A stretch of DNA of 41,350 nt, taken from contig DFJU01000082.1 of NCBI GenBank assembly GCA_002373755.1, forward strand, positions 1 to 41,350, given 5' to 3'. The notes beneath the pieces are model-generated. The model saw only the letters and a list, made by a program, of their open reading frames with translations. It searched no databases and had not been told where the DNA came from. Shown piece after piece: positions 26,175 through 34,200 of this stretch. The first letter of the stretch is position 1. Every line of letters starts with the position of its first letter. The translations under genes and the position numbers were made by a program. This DNA is from Bacteroidales bacterium UBA3663 (GTDB taxonomy: Bacteria; Bacteroidota; Bacteroidia; Bacteroidales; UBA3663).

Positions 26175-26855
26175 CTACAATGTGTTTAATTTCCCTTTAT
26201 GCTTTTTTATGCAAAATGCAATTAAAATAGAAAACAACAAGGGTAAAATCAATATAAAAATGATTTTAATCTTATAAAAAACACTTTTGATTTCAAAGCT
26301 TTGATCTTCAGATGTCCAACACAATTTTTCTGACACACCCAATTGTTCTCGCAATATGTCAAATCTATTCAATGATAATGGTCCATACGCATCATCGGAC
26401 TGTTTATCAATAATCCAATATTCGATTGTTTTAAAAAGGTGTCTGAAAGAATAATCATAGTCATAATTAAACCCATAAAAAGCCAATGAATCATTTTTAA
26501 GAGCTGATCTATAAAGAGAATCAAACATGTTTTTGGGTTTCCGTTGCAATAAAATATAATCATCATCGGCCACTATTTCTGCAATATGCTCGCCAAGTAT
26601 GACTTCTCTATTATTATTGGGAGAGACGATCATAGTGTCTTTATGGCCTAAAGAGTCATAAAGGCAGAGATTCCTATTTTGCTGGTCATTTTCTGCAAAT
26701 TCATATACTAAGTCAGTGACACCATAATCTTTGTCGGAACTTATATAATATCCGTTGCCAAAATCTGTATAATATGGATTCCACCAATTTATAATGCAAA
26801 CAAACAGAATGACATATCCGAATAATAGAGATGTGAATAAAATTAGATATTTCAT
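26175..26855 (-). CDS. Hypothetical membrane protein with N- and C-terminal TM helices
   Basis: A 226-residue protein starting MKYLILFTSLLFGYVILFVC; an ATG 12 bases further upstream (26867) is also in frame. A TM helix at residues about 3-22 is followed by an extracytoplasmic region with WWNPYYTDFGNGYYIS and an acidic, Tyr-rich middle (DYDYSFRHLFKTIEYWIIDK). A second TM helix (IKIIFILILPLLFSILIAFC, about residues 194-214) precedes a basic tail KKHKGK, placing the tail in the cytoplasm. The gene is AT-rich like the two downstream ORFs. The arrangement resembles small two-TM proteins common in Bacteroidales genomes; no function can be assigned. Confidence 0.7.
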   Translation of the reverse strand: MKYLILFTSLLFGYVILFVCIINWWNPYYTDFGNGYYISSDKDYGVTDLVYEFAENDQQNRNLCLYDSLGHKDTMIVSPNNNREVILGEHIAEIVADDDYILLQRKPKNMFDSLYRSALKNDSLAFYGFNYDYDYSFRHLFKTIEYWIIDKQSDDAYGPLSLNRFDILREQLGVSEKLCWTSEDQSFEIKSVFYKIKIIFILILPLLFSILIAFCIKKHKGKLNTL

Positions 26856-26966
26856 AATGTAATTCAAACGATTTTAATCCTTCGCCACGTTCTTTAGTGA
26901 CAACGTGGAAATTTCATCGGTCCAAAAACTGATTTTCATCGATTTTAACTGATGGAGAAATCCCGT

Positions 26967-27608
26967 TCAAGCCTTGTTCTTGGCAAAATGTTCGCAAAAA
27001 TCGCGGATGCCGCACTCCCCGCATTTCGGGTTGCGCGCCGTGCAGACGTATCGGCCGTGGAGGATGAGCCAATGGTGCGCACGGGGGATGAGTTCGGCCG
27101 GGATGTTGGCCGTCAAGGTGCGTTCGGTGGCCAATGGATTGGGCGAATTGTGTGTAAGGCCGATGCGGTTTGCTACGCGGAAAACGTGCGTATCGACGGC
27201 CATCGTGGGCTTGTTATAGACGATGGAGGAGATGACATTGGCCGTCTTCCGACCCACGCCGGGCAGGGAGAGCAGCGCGTCGTAGTCTTCGGGCACCTCG
27301 CCTCCGTAGTCGTTGACCAGCCGCTGCGCCATGCCGACCAGATGCTCCGCCTTGCTGTTGGGGTAGGAGACGCTGCGGATGTACTGGTAGATTTCATCGG
27401 CCGTCTGTTCTGCCATTTTTTGCGGCGTCGGGAAGGCGCGGAACAGTTCTGGCGTGACGATGTTGACCCGCTTGTCGGTGCATTGGGCCGACAGGATGAC
27501 GGCCACGAGCAGCTCGAACGGGTTGCGGTAGTCGAGTTCGCTGGCGGCGTTCGGATTGTGTTCCTGAAAATAGGCAATGATGCCCGCGTAGCGTTGTCGT
27601 GTAGTCAT
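26967..27608 (-). CDS. nth: Endonuclease III
   Basis: DNA glycosylase/AP lyase that removes oxidised pyrimidines in base-excision repair. The 213 residues are typical. Visible are AVILSAQCTDKRVNIV, the helix-hairpin-helix LLSLPGVGRKTANVI with the catalytic lysine, VDTHVFRVANRIGL with the catalytic aspartate, and a C-terminal [4Fe-4S] cluster motif C-x6-C-x2-C-x5-C (CTARNPKCGECGIRDFC). The start was set at the ATG at 27608 (MTTRQRYAG), preceded by GAGAAGAA; a longer in-frame start at 27683 adds 25 basic, untypical residues. Confidence 0.96.
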   Translation of the reverse strand: MTTRQRYAGIIAYFQEHNPNAASELDYRNPFELLVAVILSAQCTDKRVNIVTPELFRAFPTPQKMAEQTADEIYQYIRSVSYPNSKAEHLVGMAQRLVNDYGGEVPEDYDALLSLPGVGRKTANVISSIVYNKPTMAVDTHVFRVANRIGLTHNSPNPLATERTLTANIPAELIPRAHHWLILHGRYVCTARNPKCGECGIRDFCEHFAKNKA

Positions 27609-27670
27609 TTCTTCTCGAGGTTTTAAGACTGTGATTTTTAATGTTTTGAAGTTTTTTGGACGACGTTTTG

Positions 27671-27720
27671 ACCAGCAAGGCAACCTTAAAACCTCACCAG
27701 CGAAGCGACCTTATGACCTG
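27671..27720. repeat. Imperfect 25-base tandem duplication
   Basis: Two adjacent 25-base units, 27671-27695 and 27696-27720, both of the form ACCAGCrAnGCnACCTTAnnACCT, differing at about six positions. It fills the space between nth and the methyltransferase fusion gene and ends two bases before the latter's stop codon. Confidence 0.75.
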
Positions 27721-27722
27721 AT

Positions 27723-29825
27723 TTATCTTTCGATGGCCACGCGCCGTAGTCTGCCGTCGATGAACTCCAGTAGGCGACGGTCGGCGTAGTGCCAGCGCTC
27801 AATCATGCCGCCTTTGGTGTTGACGTGTTCGTAGCGTTGTGGCCGGCCGAGCGAGAGTCTGACCTCTTCCAATGTCATGTCGATGCGCACTTGGTTGGCA
27901 CGGATCAGCTCCCAGTTTTCGGACGAAATGTTCGGATATTGCCGATATGGGTCGTCAACGGAAAAACATCGTTGTACGGGTGTCGAAGTGGCATTTTCGC
28001 GGCTGTTGGGCAACGACGTCATTATCGAGGCCGAGATGCCTTGCGGATGGCTGACCCAGATGCGCAACGGTGCCAGTTCCGTGCCGACGGTGACCGAGTC
28101 GATGCGCACGCTGACGAACTTTTCGAGTCGGATGCTGTCGGCCACAAGCAGGCGGTCGTCGTTGATGAGCAGGAAGAGGTCGCGTCCGCGTAGCCGTTGG
28201 TCGCATTGCCGGATGGGGGTGAGGGCGCACATCGACGGAATGGCGGGGCGGTATGTCGTATCGGTCATCTGCTTCATCAGGCGGCCGGTCGCGTAGCGGT
28301 AGAGGCGTCCCTGTGGGCTGCGGAATTGCAGCATCATGCGCTGCTGGCCCATCCAGTCCTCCTCGCTCAAGATGCCGTCGAACGTCCAGATTGTGTTGCG
28401 GAAACATGCCGTGTCGTAGGCCAAATCGGGCATTTGAGGCTGCATTGTGGCATTGAGCGCATCGTCCAGATACAGAAATTCCGACCCTTGCAGCCATTGG
28501 CAGGGTGCGGTCGGCTGTATGTCTTGCAGCAGACTTTCGACGGTCACTTCCGGCGTCCGTTTCTTTTTGTTGCGGCCGATGAGGATTGTCGGTAAAATAA
28601 GGCACAAGATAATGATTGTGAGGATTTTGTGGCAGCGAATCAGTTTGTGTCCGATGCCGTTGAGCGTCGTGCCGAACAGGTATTCGTCGCCGCCGTCGCG
28701 TATGCCGCTTCGCTTGCGGAGTTCGTCGGCCGAGAGGGGAAAATTTCGCGTAGCAATGTTCGCTTTCGGCCAAGTCTTGCCGATTGTCTTGATGTTTTTG
28801 CTTGAAAAGTCAATCATTTCTTCGATGTGAAAAATGCGTCCGGGGAAAAATTCGCGTAGCGTGTCCGACAGGTAGATGTGGCTGTTCGTGTCGGCCTTCC
28901 AAACGCCGAATTGCGTGCATGGCAGACGGAACGCTCCGGCTTTGAGCAGCGTCACGTCGGGCTCGTAGAGGAATGTGGCATTTGCGTCGGCGGGAAGCAG
29001 ATTCGCGGCCGATGCCTCTTCGTCGCGCCACTTGAAGTCGAAACGCACTTTGTCGGCGGTGCGGAAGTCGATGCAGTGGATTGTCGGGTTCGTTTCGGCC
29101 GTGTCCGATGTCTTGGCCGTGTCGCATTGTCCGTCGAACACCAATAAAAGTTCTTTACATTCGTTGCGCACGGCCACTACGTGAATTTCTGCGATTCCAG
29201 GCATCTGTTGCATGACGCGGGCAACATCGGCCATAGGTGAAATTTTGATAATCAAGCGTTTGCATCGGTGCAACAGTTCTTCGCGTAGCGTCACGACATT
29301 CGGTTCGCAGTCGGCCAGGTCATAGACGCGGCTTCCGTCGGTGGCTCGTCGGGCGGGGTCGAGGTAGATTGTGTCGGCCGATGGGATTCCGAGCTGGAGC
29401 GAATCGCCTTCGCGCACTTCGATGTTGTCAGCCCCAAGCGCTTCAAAATTGTTGCGCGCGGCTTCGCAAAGGTGCTTCTGCCGTTCAAAATAGATGGCGT
29501 GGTGCATCGCGCGGCTCATGTAGTAGCAATCGACGCCCATCCCTCCGGTCAGGTCGGCCAATGTGTCGCCGACGGTCAGGCTGCGTTTGTAGAGCGCCGT
29601 CTGTTGCGAGCTGCATTGTTCGGCCGGAACACGTCCGCCCATCAGCAGCGCGTCGTTGGCCGCCCATTCCGGCAGTTTGTTGCGCAGTTGCCGACGGGCC
29701 TCGATCTGCTCGGCGGCCCATCGTATGTCGATGTCGGGAAAATGTGAAGCGGAAAGCACCAGCCGGGCGGTGTCGTCGTCGGCATGTCGGCGCAGAAAAG
29801 CTCTGATTTCGGGGGATAATTGCAT
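27723..29825 (-). CDS. THUMP-like SAM-dependent methyltransferase fused to a membrane-anchored C-terminal domain
   Basis: A 700-residue protein. Residues 1-390 form a complete class I methyltransferase of the THUMP-like type: motif I DLTGGMGVD, substrate/catalytic segment IYLDPARR, and the C-terminal FGTTLNGIGHKL that normally ends such proteins. Without any stop or internal ATG the frame continues into a hydrophobic helix (LTIIILCLILPTILIG, about residues 397-415) followed by RNKKKR. About 280 further residues follow, ending in an SmpA/OmlA-like stretch (VRIDMTLEEVRLSLGRP ... ERWHYADRRLLEF). The second half looks like an exported protein whose signal peptide became an internal anchor. The start is at 29825 (MQLSPEIRAFL); an earlier in-frame start at 29990 gives an unconserved leader. 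The methylated substrate is unknown. Confidence 0.8.
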   Translation of the reverse strand: MQLSPEIRAFLRRHADDDTARLVLSASHFPDIDIRWAAEQIEARRQLRNKLPEWAANDALLMGGRVPAEQCSSQQTALYKRSLTVGDTLADLTGGMGVDCYYMSRAMHHAIYFERQKHLCEAARNNFEALGADNIEVREGDSLQLGIPSADTIYLDPARRATDGSRVYDLADCEPNVVTLREELLHRCKRLIIKISPMADVARVMQQMPGIAEIHVVAVRNECKELLLVFDGQCDTAKTSDTAETNPTIHCIDFRTADKVRFDFKWRDEEASAANLLPADANATFLYEPDVTLLKAGAFRLPCTQFGVWKADTNSHIYLSDTLREFFPGRIFHIEEMIDFSSKNIKTIGKTWPKANIATRNFPLSADELRKRSGIRDGGDEYLFGTTLNGIGHKLIRCHKILTIIILCLILPTILIGRNKKKRTPEVTVESLLQDIQPTAPCQWLQGSEFLYLDDALNATMQPQMPDLAYDTACFRNTIWTFDGILSEEDWMGQQRMMLQFRSPQGRLYRYATGRLMKQMTDTTYRPAIPSMCALTPIRQCDQRLRGRDLFLLINDDRLLVADSIRLEKFVSVRIDSVTVGTELAPLRIWVSHPQGISASIMTSLPNSRENATSTPVQRCFSVDDPYRQYPNISSENWELIRANQVRIDMTLEEVRLSLGRPQRYEHVNTKGGMIERWHYADRRLLEFIDGRLRRVAIER

Positions 29826-29846
29826 CTTTAAAAAAGAAAAGTCGCA

Positions 29847-29854
29847 CAAAAATA
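29847..29854 (-). promoter_or_regulatory. Candidate -7 box for the methyltransferase fusion gene
   Basis: TATTTTTG on the minus strand, a perfect TAnnTTTG, 22 bases upstream of the chosen start. No TTTG at the right distance, so only half of the promoter is supported. It also supports a start near 29825 rather than 29990. Confidence 0.4.
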
Positions 29855-29955
29855 GCATTTTCAAATGAATCGGGCGACGGCATTCGGGAAAAAAGACTAT
29901 TTTCGCGCCGCCAAAACAGAAACAGAATCGTTTAACCCGCCAAAAGCGTACCGAA

Positions 29956-30885
29956 ATGATTGAATATTGGAAATGCAATTCCGGCTTCAAACAGCTCCCG
30001 GAGTGGGAGAGTGACTGCTGGGTTCAAGTCACCAATCCGACGCAAGAGGAATTGGATGAGCTTGAAAAGCAGTTCGATGCGCCTATGGACTTCATTCAGG
30101 ACGTTGAAGATAATGAAGAGCGGCCTCGTACGGAGAGCGAAGCCGGTTGGCTGATGACTTTGATCCGCGTGCCGAGCAAGGAGCTTGATGAAGACGGCGT
30201 GTCGATCTACAGCACAATCCCATTGGCCATCCTGGTGCATGGCGAGGTTTTCATTTCTGTGTGTCATTTCCGCAACGAGATGGTTGGCGACTTCATCCGC
30301 TGGACCAACCGCAAGATGATTGAGGAACGTAGCCGATACGACCTCCTGTTGTCGCTTTTCCTGTCAAGTTCGGTGTGGTATCTGAAGTATCTGAAGCAGA
30401 TGAACATCATGATGAAGGCGGCCGAAGAGGCTCTTGAAGAGTCGATGGACAACAACCGCCTGCAACAGATGATGCGCATCGAGAAGTTCCTCGTCTATTT
30501 CATCACGTCGATTCGTGGCAATGAGGTCGTTCTGGTGCGTCTGAAGAAGCATCTGCGCCACCTTTCTTACGACGAGGACCTGCTGGACGACGTTGAGGTC
30601 GAGTTGCAGCAGGCATACGCTACGGCCAATATCTACAGCGAGGTGTTGGAGCGACAGCGCAGCTCGTATTCGAGCATCATCAGCAACAATTTGAATGCCA
30701 TCATGAAACGGCTCACGACCATCACCATCATCCTGATGATTCCGGCGGCCATTTCAGGTTTCTTCGGCATGAATGTGCCCAACGGCATGGAGACGTGGAA
30801 GTTTGCGTTTCCGGTGATTTGCGTCGCCACGTCGCTCCTGATTTTGATTTGCTACATCATTTTCAAGAAAAAAGACTTGTTCTGA
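29956..30885 (+). CDS. corA: CorA-family magnesium/divalent-cation transporter
   Basis: A 309-residue inner-membrane channel of the CorA/MIT family. The long N-terminal cytoplasmic domain (residues 1-about 245) includes the stalk helix with QRSSYSSIISNNLNAIMKRL. Two C-terminal TM helices follow: TTITIILMIPAAISGFFGMNVPNG, with the selectivity-filter GMN motif, and FAFPVICVATSLLILICYII, ending with a basic KKKDLF tail. Transports Mg2+ (or Co2+/Ni2+) down the electrochemical gradient. Monocistronic: divergent from the methyltransferase gene and followed by a terminator. Confidence 0.96.
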   Translation: MIEYWKCNSGFKQLPEWESDCWVQVTNPTQEELDELEKQFDAPMDFIQDVEDNEERPRTESEAGWLMTLIRVPSKELDEDGVSIYSTIPLAILVHGEVFISVCHFRNEMVGDFIRWTNRKMIEERSRYDLLLSLFLSSSVWYLKYLKQMNIMMKAAEEALEESMDNNRLQQMMRIEKFLVYFITSIRGNEVVLVRLKKHLRHLSYDEDLLDDVEVELQQAYATANIYSEVLERQRSSYSSIISNNLNAIMKRLTTITIILMIPAAISGFFGMNVPNGMETWKFAFPVICVATSLLILICYIIFKKKDLF

Positions 30886-30923
30886 GTCTTTATTTCGTTG
30901 AAAGATAGATGTTTGCAACCGAT

Positions 30924-30957
30924 AACGCACTCCGCATCCTTCTGCATGGAGTGCGTT
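30924..30957 (+). terminator. Terminator after corA
   Basis: AACGCACTCC (30924-30933) pairs perfectly with GGAGTGCGTT (30948-30957) around a 14-base loop and is followed by TTA. It lies about 40 bases past the corA stop codon. Confidence 0.8.
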
Positions 30958-31072
30958 TTAAGTTAAAATTGGTAAATAGATAATTTAATCGTCTTTTTTC
31001 GACCGACATTCTCTCATTTGTGGTCGTGTTTGTGAAATTGCAGCCCCAATTTGTATAGAGTTTTGTGTAAAA

Positions 31073-31104
31073 ATTGCACAAATCAATATAATGTTATGTG
31101 CAAT
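31073..31104. promoter_or_regulatory. Perfect inverted repeat upstream of the exported beta-helix gene
   Basis: ATTGCACA (31073-31080) and TGTGCAAT (31097-31104) are exact reverse complements separated by 16 bases of AT-rich sequence. A related half-site ATTGCGCA occurs at about 31129. The spacing and position, roughly 90-120 bases upstream of the likely start of transcription, suit a dimeric regulator. The rest of 30958-31180 is AT-rich and gene-free. Confidence 0.45.
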
Positions 31105-31181
31105 TATTGCGAAATCTTTATAAAATATTGCGCACTTTCCAAAAAAAAGCGAAAAATATTTTTTTTGTATTTTTTTGTACC

Positions 31182-31189
31182 TATATTTG
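31182..31189 (+). promoter_or_regulatory. -7 box of the exported beta-helix gene
   Basis: TATATTTG followed by C matches TAnnTTTG exactly. The upstream region is a T-run with TTTG at 31164 and 31174, both closer than the usual 19 bases, so the -33 element is uncertain. Transcription would start near 31196, leaving a leader of about 40 bases. Confidence 0.6.
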
Positions 31190-31234
31190 CACGTAGAAAA
31201 ACAAATGATGTGTAACAAAGGAAATCTTTGCACT

Positions 31235-34200
31235 ATGAACACTTATTTAGCCACAAATTTCAATCATGTGTTAAAGCGTGTAGCAATTGCAACGTTACTA
31301 ACTGTCGGCTTTTTCACATTCCAAACAACATTAGCAGAAACAGCGATCTGGGACGGAACAATGGTGCGTCCTACGGAAGGGTCGGGCACTGAAGATGATC
31401 CCTACCTCATCAATACGGCCGAGGAGATGGCCTATTTGATTCGTAACTACGACTACAATGACGGTATCTGCTACCGTAAGTACTATAAGTTGACGCGTGA
31501 CCTCGACATGCGAAGCACGCAGTGGACTTTCGGTTCGGCGACGTCCGACAACAAGAGTTTCCGTGCCCACTTCAACGGCGCAGGCCACAAGATTTCGAAC
31601 ATCGAGGTCTCATTGCAGGACTCGCAGGGCGAATGTCACTACGGCTTGTTCCCACAGATGGGCGGCGACAAGGACTTTGAGGCCGTCATCGAGAATCTTG
31701 AGGTCGAAAACATCCACTTCGTGCGCAGTACGGGCGACCCGACCGGTACCTACAACTTCCGTATCGGCGGTCTGGTCGGCAAGATGTACTCGAATTCGCG
31801 CGTGTCCAACTGCCTTGTGCGCGGCTTTGAGGTGTCGGACTATGGCATTCAGATCAACCTGCACAGCGCATCGAAGATTTCAGCCTGCCCATTGGTCGGC
31901 GAAATTATGGACTTCTTTGGTGACAGCCGCGAGTTCGACGTCGAGTCGCGCGTCCTCATTGAACACAGCTACGGACATGGTACGGCCGATTTGACACACT
32001 TCCACGGCCATCCTGAGCAGTTCTATACGACTGAAGTGCAGGGCAAGATTCAGAAGGAGGGCTTCACGCAGAACAACTACACCTGGCACATGATAAACGA
32101 GGCCGACCGTTCGTTCTCGATGATGGGCGTCAATGTGACGCAGACCGTCGGCAAGCAGTTCCAGTACGAAGGTACTTTCGAGCGATTCCGTGGTCACACT
32201 TACTCATATATGTGGATGCTTGACGGTGTGCGTCTGGGCAACAGCCGTACGGCAACGGTCACGGTCGAACCGAAGCCATACAAGCAGCGTCTCAGCCTTA
32301 CGGTGTTCGACAACGGTATGGAGGCAGGCGGCGGCGCCGTGCTGATTGAGCCGGACCAGTTCAGCCTTGCCATCGAAAACCTCGGAAAGTCGCGTAAGTC
32401 GGGCTATCGTGGCAAACTCACTTCGTTGAACGGAATTGCGTTCGATGAAAATGACTTCGATTTTGAATGGCAGGATTTGACCGATAATGAGCGCGTTGTG
32501 TCCAACTCCGTTACGCTGAACAATCCTCATGAAGGCCACACTTACCTGCTCTTGGCCACACACCGCAAGAACCGTGGAGCGCGCTTCTCGTGCATCAAGT
32601 CGTTGGCAAAGCCGATTTATGTGTGCAACCGTGGAATCTCGAAGATTGAGGTTGAGCAATACACCAACGACGGCCAGATCTACAAGAAGGGCGACGACAA
32701 GAACGATGGCTTGACCCCAGCGACGGCGGTGCGCACATTGAAGCGCGCATATCAGCTTTTGGCATCGGCCGAAAAAGGCGGTTCGGTCGGCAAGAATGTG
32801 ATTGTCATCATGGGCGACTATGGCGACTACGACTTCACGGAATATCTCGACAGCCATTGCAAGAACCCGAATCCGTCGTATTTCCCGAAGAATAAGCCTG
32901 CACTCATCACCGGTCGTTACGACAACTTCAAGAATGGTCGTCTGCTCTTCGCCGGCTTGAGCATTCGCTTCGATGCCGACACGCGGTTTGAGGAAATCAA
33001 CCTGAGCGGCGCATCGTTTGAGGTGAGCGACATCCCGAACCAGACAAAGGTCTTCGCGTGGGGCAACAACTTGACCATGGGCTACGGCATTTTCATCAGT
33101 GGCTACAAGATTATGGACTACACGCTCGGTCTGGAAGACGGTGTGCTTGCACCAGCCATTACGCTCTACGGCGGCATCTTGAACAACAACGACCCGACCT
33201 ACGTGCACAAGGAAAACACCTTGACAATCCACTCTGGCACCTACGGACGTGTCATTGCTGGCGATGGCTATACGTTGCAGATGCCGAACACTGGCAACAT
33301 CTCGGGCAATCCGAGCAACCCTGTGCGAACTCGCGTAGTGTGCGATGTGACAAACCACTACAACCCGTTCCACACGCAGTATGACGTCGCACTCGTCATT
33401 GGTGGTCAGGCCGATGGTACTGTCTATGCGGACACGCATATCGACATCAAGGGCAACAGTAAGATTGGCCGTATCGTGGGCGGCAATGTGGCTTTCGGCC
33501 GCGTCGTCCCTGGTCGTCCAGCCGACAGTTTCTTCGGTCGCACAAACGTCACCGTCTCTGGTGGTACAGTCACGGAAATCTATGGCACGAACTTGGGCCG
33601 TTACGGTCACATCCTCTATGCATCTGAGACCGAGCACGACTCTTGCGTCACATATTTCTACGGCAAGACCTATCTGAACTTGATTGGCGGTACGATTACC
33701 AACACGGTCTATGGTGGCGGCGCAGCTTGTGTGACTGGCTTTGACTACGACGGCAAGCATCACACCGAAGATCCTCACGTGCCATACCTGAAAGGCGATA
33801 GAGTCGTGTTCGGACGCTATTCAGAGGCCGTCGGCAAGATGCCGATCATGCAGCTCAGCAATGGCGAAAAACTTGATTTGAGCAAGACGGAACTGCACGT
33901 CAGCATCGGTGGCAACATACACATGATGGGTTCCGTCTATGGTGGCAGCGTTTCGTTCAGTTCGTTGTTGCCTACGCACCAGGCCGGAAGTCAGTCCGGA
34001 TGTATTTTCGCCAACACCTACATCAACATGACGGGCGGTTTGGTCGATGGTTACCTCTTTGGCGGATGCCGTAGTAACCTGTCATACTTCGACAACAGCG
34101 ACCACAGCAACTATCCGTTGGTGAATGGCGTACAGACCGACAAGATGTTCTTTACCAACATGGCGATGATGTACGGCAATGCCTACGTGACAGTGAACGG

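Noticed and set aside
26885..26908. Hairpin CCACGTT...AACGTGG downstream of nth
   Set aside because: A seven-base stem without a T-tract in the nth direction; it may be a terminator remnant or an operator, but the sequence does not decide.
32204..33778. A 524-codon open frame on the minus strand opposite the exported beta-helix gene
   Set aside because: It has no family features, is rich in Val/Ala/Arg as expected for the complement of Gly/Thr/Asn-rich repeats, and the plus-strand frame has a signal peptide, a start signal, a promoter and repeats.
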